Shown piece after piece: positions 41,336 to 52,310 of a stretch of 64,000 bases of DNA (positions within the stretch are counted from its first letter, which is position 1; every line of letters begins with the position of its first letter). This DNA comes from Moringa oleifera (taxonomy: Eukaryota; Streptophyta; Magnoliopsida; Brassicales; Moringaceae): contig JAJFZO010000902.1 in assembly GCA_021397835.1 (NCBI GenBank), positions 654,001 through 718,000 on the forward strand, in the 5' to 3' direction. The notes under the pieces were generated by a model. It did not search any database, was not told the DNA's origin, and worked only from the letters and a program-made list of their open reading frames with translations. The translations under genes and the position numbers were made by a program.

Positions 41336-42765
41336 ATTTTTTTATGTTCAATATTGACTCGTATAGAATAGTTATTTACTAATATGTGATAAAAATATAG
41401 ATTTCTATTAGTGAAATGTAATAGTAAATAGTGATTTATGCATGCATGACAGTAATGAAAAGTACTCATTTTTTCATAGATTATAGAGAATAACACGTAA
41501 GATTTTTGTGACATAATAGTTTGATAGTTATATTATTGAATTTATCAATGAAGGGCTATCATTAAATTTCATTGAGTCAGATGTTGAGTAAATTTGAAAA
41601 TGCATTGTTGTAACTATACATGCCATTTGAATTGTGACAAGTTCAACTTTATTTTTAGAGGGGTTTTCAAGTATAATCATTTGTTGCATAATATGTACAC
41701 TGTATTTGTTTGAATTATATGGATTGTTTGTTGAGTTATTCTTGAATATACCAAATTAAAATTTTGACAATATATTTATTTTATGGGTCACATTTTCGTT
41801 TTGTTTTAGTTGATTTCATTTTTGTATAAAAAATTTTAAATCAAGTTGAACAAACACAATGACTCCTTCAGGTATTCATATACATTTACTGAAGTTACAC
41901 TTAATCTTTTACTTTAGATAAAAATTCACTAGTAATTTGGTTTATTTACTATCTTAATTTATTTTTACTATCTTGATTTATGATTATCTTGTTTCTTATT
42001 TTGTTTCGATTTGTTTTATATTTTGTATTAATTAATTTTTTTATTTTGTATAGATTTGTTTCCTTATTTTGTGTTGATTTGAGTTAAGTTTTATTTATAA
42101 AACAAATTATATTATAAATTTTCTCTTAGTGGACTGATTTTACTTTAAATATAAATTATTAAATTTTTAATATTTTAGTTTATTTGAACATAGTAATGTG
42201 TGCATTTTTCCTTTTCATATTATGCGCAAGATAATGTTGATAGATACTAATTTTTATGATGTTATATTTTACTATTATGTTATTAAATATAGCAATAGTT
42301 ACTAATTTGCACTGTTGACAATGAATACGATATGTTTAATAAGGTAAGAGAAATATTAAAAATTTTAGTTAATTTATTTACTACCATCTTGATTTCTTTC
42401 TTAATCTTAATTTATAATTATCTGATTTTTTATTTTATTTTAATTTAATTTTTTATTTGGTACTGATTTATTTTCTTATTCGTATTAATAAGTTTTTTAA
42501 ATTTTGTGTAGATTTTTTTCTTTTGTTTTGATTTAGTTTCTTTTTTGGTATTAATTTATTTTCTTATTTTGTATTAATATATATTTTTTATTTTGTTTTG
42601 ATTTGTTTCCTTTCTGCACTGATTTGATTCCTTATTTTGTGTTAATTTGAGCTAAATTTTATTTACGAAGCTGATTGTATCATAATTTTGTCTCCTAATA
42701 TATTGATTTTACTCTTAATATAAATATTGGGTTTTCTGCTTTAATATTTTTTTATCTATTAAAGT
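41336..42765 (-). repeat. Inverted copy of the AT-rich composite
   Basis: Reverse complement of about 7850-9215. Bases 41336-41945 match 8583-9215 and 41946-42765 match 7850-8580, with the same T-rich (A-rich in the other copy) 22-24 bp units. The second 0.65-kb direct repeat present at 6665-7320 is missing. No coding signal; the ORF 41317-41514 is incidental. Confidence 0.7.
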
Positions 42766-43644
42766 TTAAGTCGAAGTATTTATTGAGCCAATCTATTTTA
42801 AGTCCAATTACATTTTGAGACTAATTATTTTATTAGATCAAATATTTTATTAAGCCAATTTATTTTAAGCTCAATTACATTTTTAGACTAATTATTTTAT
42901 TAGATCAAATATTTTATTGAGACCAATTGTTTCTTAAACCTAATCAAATGTTATCCTTAGTTAATCATTAAGGCCAATAAATTGCTAGGTCTAATTAGTT
43001 ATTAATTTAAATCATATATTTGGCTCATCCAATTAATTTTTGCCACCATTAATAAATGTTAGACCTAATTAATTATTAAGCTCAATTAATTATTATGACA
43101 ATCATATCTTAAATCCAATTACAATTTGAATTCATACACACTACACCCATTATATCTTAAACTAAATTAAATCTTTGATGTTATTATCTTTTAGGTCCAA
43201 TTATAAAATAAATCTTATTTTTTACTAGATGTAATTATATTAGACCCAATGCCTTATTTAACTTAAACCAAATTAATTATTAGTTACAATTAAATCTTAG
43301 ATCCAATTAATTACTATGCTCAATTAATTTTTAGGCATAATTAATTATTCAATCATTAATTGTTAGGCTCAATTATATTAATATTTTACACCCAATTATA
43401 TATGAAGTCAAATTTTTTATTAAGTCGAACTAATTCTTATGCTAGATTGAATCTTAATCTCAATTAATTATTAGAGTAAATTACTTGTAAGGTCCAATTA
43501 TTTTCTCAGCCCAAAAGAATTATTAGACAAAATTACTTTTGAGGCCTAATCATATGCTTAGTCCAAAAAATTATTAGACTTAACTACATTTTTGGTCCAG
43601 TATCTTATTACATGGCTATTGAACCCAGTTTTTTTATTATACAG
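42766..43644 (-). repeat. 17-bp satellite, - orientation block
   Basis: Minus-sense satellite includes a short local duplication (ttttattagatcaaat units near 42828 and 42893). It flips to plus at about 43645, where the third LTR-flank module begins. Confidence 0.75.
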
Positions 43645-44018
43645 ACTTGAAATTAATTTGATATAAAAGATCCGACATATGATATAATTATGTTTAATAT
43701 ATAATTGGATTTACGATATTTTTTAACTAAATATAATTAAATTGAATAATTAATTGGGGCTAATAATTAATTAGACCGAACATTTATAAGATCTAATAAT
43801 TATTAGAGTCTATCATGTATGAACCCACAAAAAGATTGGGCTTAAGAACAAATTGTGCATATGGATGTCAATTGGACTAAAAAATAATAAATTGAGCCTA
43901 ATATATAATTAAGCTTAACAATTAATTGGACTTAACAAATTCTTGGGACTAATAACCAATTGAGCAAAAAATTTGATTAGGCTTAATAGAAAATTAGGTT
44001 TCACATATAATTGGGTCA
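43645..44018 (+). repeat. 17-bp satellite flank of LTR module, third copy
   Basis: Direct copy of about 610-998 (shared phrases include ttatgatatt/ttacgatatt and catgtatgaaccc/catgaatgaaccc), ending at the same LTR boundary. This shows that the LTR at 44019 is the same original insertion, copied with its flank. Confidence 0.75.
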
Positions 44019-44975
44019 TGTTTAATAAATAAGCATTGCCTTTGTGGCATGATGTTAAAGCATCTTAAAACTCAGGTGATGCATCTCTTTTTCTTTTGTT
44101 TTTTAAGTTGAATGACAAACAAGCTTAATTCAATTTGGGCTTTTTATTTTAATTTTTAAATATAAAAATTAGATATGATAAATTTTTTTTATAAACTATT
44201 TATCAAAATTTGTTTGATAACTTTTTTAATTGTGAAGATTTATTTATCATTCAAAAGTTTTAAGTAACATTATTTTGTATTATTTATATTATTTATTTTA
44301 TATTTTATCATATATTATGATAATATTAAAATATTCGAACTTATTAAAGAATATTTTATCAAAGTAAACTTTTGTACTATTTGGGATTTTAATCCAGTTT
44401 TTATATTTTTTCTTATCAATTTTATATATAAAATTTAAATTAAATAATATCTTCATTTTTAAATAAATTATTTAAATAGAAGATATTATATAATGAATTT
44501 TGCTTTGAAATTTGTAAGAAATGAAAATAAATATTGAAGCTACCATAAAAAATAAAAATTTAGAACCCTTCGAGTAGTAAAATTATTTCATGATTTTTAA
44601 AAAATTTCAATATGCAAAGTGATATAGTGATCGAAGAAAGAACTGAAAGAGTTTTTGAACATAATATAAAGTTTAAGCTCTTTTTCAAGTCTAAAGCATG
44701 AAAATAAATACGAGTGGATGGAACAACACTCATGCATTGGGATTTCGAAAATCATTAAGTTTTGATAACTAAATCATTTAAAAAGTATTTGTTCGATAAA
44801 AAAAATTGAAGTTAGTGGACCAAAATAAATCTCTCTTGAAGATTGCTAAAGTGCATGCCAACCATCTACCATTGAAGAAGCTTTCATAAGCTCCTCTCTC
44901 AAAAAATCTTACAAGGTGCATGTCAACTGTGGAGCATCATGGGCTAAATGTTGTAACATAACCACTCTTGTGTCA
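44019..44975 (-). mobile_element. Ty3/gypsy LTR with nested MITE-like half element
   Basis: On the minus strand a purine-rich stretch (TAGGGGAGAT, 44976-44985) precedes TGACACAAGA at 44975, consistent with a polypurine tract next to an LTR start. The other end is ...TTAAACA at 44019. The middle of the LTR has been replaced at about 44355-44610 by the left half of the palindromic element otherwise seen at 27013 and 49083, so the two LTR parts flank a younger or rearranged insert. Confidence 0.7.
44355..44610 (+). mobile_element. Left half of palindromic MITE-like element inside an LTR
   Basis: The segment matches 27013-27260 (atttaaatagaagatatt, cgagtagtaaaattattt and so on) and preserves outer-end sequence acttttgtactatttg missing from the other left ends. 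The right half is absent; sequence returns to LTR near 44620 (gaaagaactgaaagag). Confidence 0.6.
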
Positions 44976-46108
44976 ATCTCCCCTAGTTGAAAAAGACTTG
45001 TCCTCAAGTCTCCAATGTTGGAGAAACTCCATAATCAGCTTGTAACTCAATCTCATAAGCATTTGTACCAATCCTCCTGAGTACCTTGAACGGACCATCA
45101 GTCTCTGTTTTTAACTTCCTAAAATTTTCTTGCGAAAACATCTTATTTCTTTGACGAATTCAAACTAGATCACTTTCTTTAAACTCCACATGTTTTTGTT
45201 ATTTATTGGCAACTTGCTTGGGTTTCTCATTTGGTGCCTCAATAGTTGCTTTTCCACTCTTATGCAACTTCTTGATCTATTTTGCCCTTTCGTCAACATT
45301 TCTACTAAATTGCATGGTTGTAAGATAAGAAACCAAATCCAAAGGACCTCTGGGATTAGCACCATAAACAACTTCAAATGGACTCATACCTGTACTATGA
45401 TGCATAAAGCGGTTGTAGGCAAAGTCAATTGCTAATATAACTTCTTAGCAAGTTTCCTAAGCTCGTGTTTCTTAACTCAATTTGTCCATCAGTTTAGGGA
45501 TAATGGGAACTATGAAAATTTAGTGAAGAACCTAGCTTCCTCCATAAGGTTTTTCAGATAGTTAAGGAATTTTGAATCTCGATCATAACCAATCGTCTTT
45601 AGAATGCCATGCAACCTTACAATCTCCTTTCAAGATAAATCTGCAATATGAGAGGAATCATTTGTTTTGTTGCAAGGAAAAAGGTGAGACATCTTTGAGA
45701 ACCAATCAACAACAACTATGACTAAATCCTTGTTCCTTTGTGTTTGTGGCAGTCCCATAACAAATTCAAGACTCGTATCCTTCCACAGGGCATTGGGCAC
45801 CAATAAAGGAGTGTACAAAAGAGAATTTTGGCCCTTCATTTTAGCTATATGACATATTTTGCATTGCTTTACAAATTGATCGACATCTCTAAACATCATT
45901 GGCCAATAGAAATTAACTTGAACTAGAGCTAAAATTTTGTCTCTACAAAAGTGCTCTCTTAAAACACCGGCACAAGGTTTTACTAAAATTACTTGTCTCA
46001 AAAACAAGATGGAACACATAATGCATTAACTTTAAAAAGAAAGTAATCAAAAATAGAAAATTGTTTATAAGAACGTAATTTGCAATTCTGCCATATTGAG
46101 CTGAAATT
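44976..46108 (-). pseudogene. Ty3/gypsy integrase pseudogene (copy B)
   Basis: This is the most complete integrase tail here. The zinc-binding region reads KQCKICHIAK with both Cys kept (copy A has lost one). The core begins LWKDTSLEFVMGLPQTQ...DLVIVVVDWFSKMSHL. The C-terminal LGTLRRIGTN-like and ELPAD-type regions run down to the LTR at 44975. The open part is 45630-46019. The first catalytic Asp is Glu, as in copy A, and stops and frameshifts occur at about 45055-45600. ORFs 45165-45377 (-) and 45190-45435 (+) are pieces and shadows of this pseudogene. Confidence 0.85.
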
Positions 46109-47814
46109 TTATAATAAACTTATTTTTTATTAGACCCAATCAAATGTTAGGCTTAATTAATTGTTAACCTCAACGAATTACTAGGCTTCGTTAATTGTTA
46201 GTTTCAACTACATATTTGATCTGATTAAATATTAGATCGTGGGTCTAATTAATAATTGTTAAGCCTAATTACACTAAATTATATCATAAGTTTAATTTTA
46301 GTTTGAGTTCAATAAATTCTTTGACTCAAATACATTCCTAAGTTCAATTATATATAGGGTTCATGCACGCTGCACTCTATTATATCTTATGCTTAACTAT
46401 ATTCTAAGACTCATTATTTATTAATGTCATTTACCCAATTATAGATTAAGCCTAATTATTTATTATTAGACCTATGTTTATATTAAATCTAATTTTTTAT
46501 TAGACTCGATTAAATCTTAGGTTTAATTAATTTTTAAAATCAATTAATTGTTACGCTTAACTAATTATTAAGTTATTAATTATTAGACTCAATTAAATAT
46601 TAGATCAAATTATTTGCTAAGTTTAATAAATTGTTAGAGTCAATTACATTTAAGTCTAGCATTTTATTAGGCATAATAATATATTAGATCTAATTAATTT
46701 ATTAAGCTGAATTATATATTAAGCTTATTTTTTATTAAATATAATTAAATTTTAGGCTTAATTAATTATTTGACACCATGAATTAATAGATCGATTGAAT
46801 TGATAGGTCAAATTAATTGTTAGGCTCAGTTGCACATTGGACTCAGTTATTCATTTTATCCAATTAATTTTTAATGCCAGTTAATAAATATTAGGTCTAG
46901 TTAATTATTATGCTCAATCATGTCTTAAGTTCAATTATAATCTAGATATGATCATATCTTAGGCTTAACTCATTTACAAGCTCCATTTTTTATTTGGTTC
47001 AAGCATGCTATGCCTAATTTTATCTTAGGGTCGATTAAATTTTGGACCCAGTTATATTTGTGGCTCAATCATTTATTTACCTTACTTTGTTCTTTGACTC
47101 AATATAAATGAAGCACAACTATTTATTATGTCTAATTATATATCAAACTCAATCTTTAATTGGGTTTGCTTAAATCTCATATCCAATTCTTAGTCACAAT
47201 TGAATCTTGAGTTGAATAATACTGTTAGGCCCAATTTTTGTTTATTAGGTCTATTTTATTTTTTAGGTTTAATCATATTAAGCTTAATTTCATATTAGGC
47301 CCAATTAAATCTTAAGTCTTATTAATAATTTAGCGAATCTAATTATCTGGTTCAATTAATTGCTAGACTTAATTACATTTTAGGCCCAATTATTTTTAAG
47401 GTCTAATTAATATACCTAACTATATCTAAAGCACCATATTTTATTATTAAGTAAAATTATCTGTTAGGTCCAATTATATTAAGTCTGATTAAAATTTGAG
47501 TCTAATTGTAACTTAGGCCAAATTTGTTCTTAGGTTCAATTATTTATCAAGCTTAGGCACACTAACCCTAATTAATTGTTGATCCAATCATATCTTAATA
47601 AATCACATTAACTGTATGGCTAATTATATTTTAAGGTCAATTACACATCAATGTCATTTAGTTCTTCAACCCAATTATATATTAAGTTGAATTTTTTATT
47701 AGGTTGAATTATATATATTAACGATAATTTTTTTTTTAAGATTAATTAAATCTTTGGTTCAACTAATTTTTATGCACAATTAAATCTTAAGTTCAATTCA
47801 TTATTAAACTAAAT
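46109..47814 (-). repeat. 17-bp satellite, - orientation block
   Basis: Matches 22873-24530. At about 47810-47816 it jumps to the counterpart of 25765 across shared aattaatt, which deletes the A-type orientation switch and joins minus-sense directly to plus-sense satellite. Confidence 0.8.
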
Positions 47815-49082
47815 TAATTTGATCTAATAAATCAAAGCACATATGTAATTGAATAATTAATTGATCTTAGTAATTCATCAGACCATATAATTAATTTCTC
47901 CTAAGATTTGGTTAGATATGATAAAAGAAACTGGGCTTATTGAATAATTTGACCTATTAAATAATTGGCTTTAATATGTAATTAGGCATGGGAACTAAAT
48001 CGGCCCAATAAATAATTAGGCCTAAAATTTGATTATATCTAAAAATTAGATGGATCTTATAAAAAATTGTATTTATTGTATAATTAGATCTAATTGGGCC
48101 TATTAGTGGGACAAAAATGATGAGGCTAATATGTATCAGCCAAAACAATAATTTGATGTGTAATTAGTGGGTCTAATTGTAATTCAGCCTAATAACTATT
48201 TGGATAATAAAAAAAAAATTAGGCTAAGTATATAATTATATGTAAGAACTAAGTGGTCCTAAGTGATTCATCCTAATGTGTAATTGAGTCTAACAAATAA
48301 TTTAACCCAACAATTCATTAGGTCTAACAATTTTGCAAAGCTAAATAGTTAATTGAGTCTTGGATTTGATTGGGTTTAGCAAAAAAAGTTATAATATATA
48401 ATTGAGCTTAATAAATAGTTAAGCTTAACATATATTAAACTTGATAAAATATTAAACCTATGATTGAGCCAAATAATTATTTGGAAAAAATAATATGGCC
48501 CAACAATCCATTAAGTCAAATAATTATTATGCCTATAATTTAATTTTTCTTAGAACCAGTTAGGTTTAATGTCTGAATTAGGCTAAAAAAAATGTTAGGT
48601 TTCATATATAATTAGGCCTTAAACATATTTGGGCTCGATAACTAATTAGGTGTAAGATATAATTAGATTTGAGATGTAATTAAACTTAACAATTAATAAC
48701 ACAAAATTAATTAGACCTAAAAATTAATTAAGTTTAATAATTGATTGCACTTAAAATTTAATTATGAATAAGAATTAAATAGGTCCAAGATTTAATTAGG
48801 TATAATGTGCATTAATCCATCACATAATTGGTCTCCAATTAAGTTGGACCCAAATATAATTTAACTGAAGATATAACTGAGCATAATAATTAATTAGACC
48901 AAATAATTATCTGGGCCTAATATATATTAATTAATACAAAAATTAATTGGATCTAACATTTAATTAGATCAAGTATATAATTGAGACCAACAATTAGTTA
49001 GAGCTGACAATTCATTTGGTGTTATTAATTAGATCTAAGAATTAACTAGATCTAATAAAAAATTAAACTTAATAAATAATTG
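47815..49082 (+). repeat. 17-bp satellite, + orientation block
   Basis: Matches 25765-27010 closely. The ORF at 47957-48148 on the minus strand is translated satellite. Confidence 0.8.
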
Positions 49083-49535
49083 GACTTTTTAATCAAGTTT
49101 CTATATTTTTTTATCAATTTTACATATAAACTTTTAAATTTAGCCTAAATTAAAAATTATCTTCAATTTTTTAAAATAAACTATTTAAATAGAAGATATT
49201 GTACAATGAACTTTGTTTTAAAATTTAAAAAAGGTAAATAAATATTAAAGCTAACATCTTTTTTTTTTTAGAATTTTGAGTAGTAAAATTATTTTCATGA
49301 TGTTTAAAAATTTTAAATACTCAAAAAATTTGACTTTTATTTTGTTGTATATTTCTTCATGTTTGTCAAAAGTTTTAAGTTGTGCCAAATTACCAATTTG
49401 AATTGTTCCTCTATGAAAAAAAAAATAATAATAAAAGTCAAACTAGACCAAACATATATTTTATGTGTAGAATTGGTTAAAAAAATGTAAGAACTTTGAC
49501 TAAAAAATGCAAATAGTACAAAGTTCGCTTTAATC
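49083..49535 (+). mobile_element. Palindromic MITE-like element (copy B)
   Basis: Duplicate of 27013-27485 with the same left truncation, so it was copied with the segment rather than inserted separately. Right terminal sequence is ...gactaaaaaatgcaaatagtacaaag. The ORF at 49337-49540 lies inside the element and is not a gene. Confidence 0.6.
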
Positions 49536-50580
49536 TTCATCTTAATATTACTTATTGAATTATTAATCTCACATTTTGATAAAATTATGTAATATCAAAA
49601 ATTAAAATTATTTAAATTTGAGTTTTATGAAATATAATTAAATTTAAAATTAAATAATTTTCACATTATCTTTCAATCAAACATGAGAATGATGATTAAA
49701 AAATATTATAATATTAAATTAACCATTTTTAATAATTCAATGATCTCTAAATATCATTTGATTTCTTAAAATTAAATAGTATAAACCATGGTCTTTTTAT
49801 TATTATTATTATTAGAGAGAGTAGTTTATTAGTTAGCTTGCTATTAGTGTATTAATAAGTCAATTTTCTTAAACTTCATATATAATTTAATTTTAATTTA
49901 TATTTAAAATATTTTTTTAATATTTGAAAACTATTAAAGAAGACTCAAATATGATCTTCATAAACTTTGTCCCACTCTTTTGCAAAATTTCTATTTAACT
50001 CTTTAAATTTATTTGTTTTGAATTAATATCTATACAATTGATAATGATATTTTTAACATAAATTATTTGAAATTAAGATTAAAAGTTTTTTTTTTTGTGA
50101 GCACTTGGTTGGCATTCACTTCAATAACGTCAACTAGGCTAGTAATACCATTAAAAATTAATTCTAAGGAAATAATATTGTTTTCTATTAAACTTCTAAT
50201 AAAGATGACTTCTCATGATTTGTTCCTCACATTAATATTCTTAATATGAAATCCAAAAAGTATTTGAAAAAAAAGTTTAAAAGAAAAACTATACATTGCA
50301 CTTGCTTCTCATGCTCTTCCTTCCATGTATTTCACAAGTATTATATATGCAATACTTTATTTTTTAATTAATATTTATTATGTTTATAGTATATGGTTAG
50401 GAAAATAGGTTAACGTTGAACCAAATACCATAATACAATGAATAACTTAATATAAAATTTCTTTATTTTTTAGTATTATCATCGCAAATTATTGAAAGAG
50501 TGAAAATTCAAATTCAAATCTACTCATTTTAAAAAAACTACTACTACTAGTAATAATGATGATGATGATGATGATGATAA
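49536..50580. repeat. AT-rich non-satellite segment (copy B)
   Basis: Counterpart of 27486-28440. It differs by an extra T-run plus about 60 bp at 50080-50145 and by a longer GAT repeat at about 50550-50576. The small ORF at 50067-50249 starts in the T-run and has no recognisable family. Confidence 0.55.
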
Positions 50581-51000
50581 AATTGATAACAAAATAATAA
50601 TAATACAAATAACGTTAATAATAAGAATAAAAAATAATAATTTTAATTCAAAAATAAAAAAATAAAATTTCAAATAAAATATAAAAAATTTCAACAAATA
50701 AAAATAAAATTTTTTAAAATAATGAAAAATCGTAAAAAATGAAAGTAAGGAGACAATGAAAAGTTTTTGAAATAAAAAAGTTATAAAATAAAAAACTACA
50801 TGAAAATTTAGAAAACCAAATTATTTCTTTGAAAAAAGTTAAAAATTAAAATAAAGAAAAAAATGATGTCCCCTTCTATTACTATTTTCTTCAATGATCA
50901 TATATTTACCATTAATTTACTATAAAAATAATTTAAATCAAAAATTTTAAATATAAATAGAAAAACACAATCAAAAAGCAAAAGTCATTTTGCTTTTACA
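50581..51000. other. A-rich low-complexity tract
   Basis: Dominated by aataaaa / aaaaataataa words with no satellite monomer and no reading frame of note. It begins exactly where block A departs from block B. Nothing further is recognised. Confidence 0.6.
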
Positions 51001-51105
51001 CCAACTTCATTATGTTTATTAACCCAAATTTTATTAAGCTTATTTAATTCTCAAACACATATTAGTTATTAGACTCAATTATTTGTTAGGTTATTAATTT
51101 AAAGG
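51001..51105 (-). repeat. Short 17-bp satellite patch, - orientation
   Basis: A few minus-sense monomers (ttattagactcaattatttg) lie between the A-rich tract and the trinucleotide repeat. Confidence 0.55.
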
Positions 51106-51400
51106 CTAGAGTACATGATACTGCCACTATTGTTGCAACTGCTATTCCATCTAAACCACTTATGCTGCTACTATTAGTACTACTACAGTTCTATCTAAAC
51201 CACTTCTACTACTACTGCATCTAAACCAAAACTATTGCTATTACTATGGCTATTGCTACTGCTATTCCGTCCACATTGGTACTACATGTATCTAAAATAC
51301 TGCCACTACTACTATAATTACTTCTACTCCATCTACTACTACGTGCATCTGCACTACTACTATTACTACTTTATCCAAACTATGGTTACTACTATGGGTT
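51106..51400 (+). repeat. Degenerate CTA/ACT trinucleotide repeat
   Basis: Long runs of ctactactatt, actgctattcc and catctaaacca-like words form an imperfect (CTA)n microsatellite with a longer recurring phrase (tctaaaccacttctgct type). The ORF 51235-51423, rich in Leu and Tyr, is produced by the repeat. Confidence 0.75.
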
Positions 51401-52310
51401 ACAGTTTATGGGTTAGTGGTTAGGATTTAAAATTTAGGGTTTAGGAGTTAATGATTAGGATTTAGGGTTTAGAGGATTAAGTTTAGGGATTAAAGTTTAA
51501 AGTTCTAGTGAAAGTTAGGGTTTAAGGTTAGAGTTTTATGTTTAGGGTTAGGTTTTAAGTAACGGGTTTAGGGTTAATGGTTTAAGGTGTTAATGGTTAG
51601 AATTTTGGGATTAGAGCTTAGGGGGTACAAGGGTTAGGGGTTAGGGTTGAGGTTTAAGATTTTTGGTTTTTGGTTTTTGATTAAGGGTTTACTATTTTGG
51701 GCTTAAGGCTTAAAGTTTAGAGTTTAAGGTTTAAGATATAATAGTTTAGACGCTGAGGGTGTACAGGCTAGGTTTTAAAGTTTATAGATTAACATTTAAA
51801 GTTTAGATGCTAGGATTTACAGTTTAAGGTTTAAAGGTTAGGGTTTAGGTTTTCAGATTTAGGATTTCAGGATTTCAAACTTAGGGTTTAGGATTAGGGA
51901 TATAGGACTTTATAGTTTAAGGTTTAGAGGTTAAGGTTTAGGGTTTAAAGGCTTGGGTTTAAGACTTTAGGATGAGTATTTGGGGATTAGGGATAAGGAT
52001 TTGAGGTTTAGGGGTTTGATTTTAAGGATAAAGGTCTAGGGTTTAGGGGTTCAATTTTAGGGTTTTGACTTTAGTGGTTTAGGGTTTTAGTGTTATAGTA
52101 TAGTGTTTAGCAATTAGTATTTAGCATTTAAGGTTTAAGGTTCGGGTATAGGGTTTAAGGTTTATGGGTTAGATGTTAACATTTATGGTTTACACTTTTA
52201 TGGTTAGGGGTTAGAGTTTAGGGTTAACAGTTTAACGCTTCGGTTTAGATGTTAAGATTTAGGATTGCAGTTGAGAGTTTAGGGGTTATAGTTTAAGATT
52301 TAGAGGTTAT
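51401..52310 (+). repeat. Degenerate telomere-like array, G-rich on + strand
   Basis: Dense TTTAGGG, GTTTAGG, TTTAAGG, GGTTAGGG and variants fill about 0.9 kb. This is the inverse orientation of the arrays at 21296 and 40216 and the longest of the three. It resembles a decayed Arabidopsis-type (TTTAGGG)n interstitial telomeric repeat. It lies in block B where A has no counterpart. Confidence 0.75.

Noticed and set aside
22073..45435. Plus-strand ORFs at 22073-22255 and 45190-45435
   Set aside because: They are antisense shadows of the integrase pseudogenes; the sense strand carries the recognisable motifs.
51235..51423. Leu/Tyr-rich ORF as a membrane peptide
   Set aside because: It is generated entirely by the CTA/ACT trinucleotide repeat.
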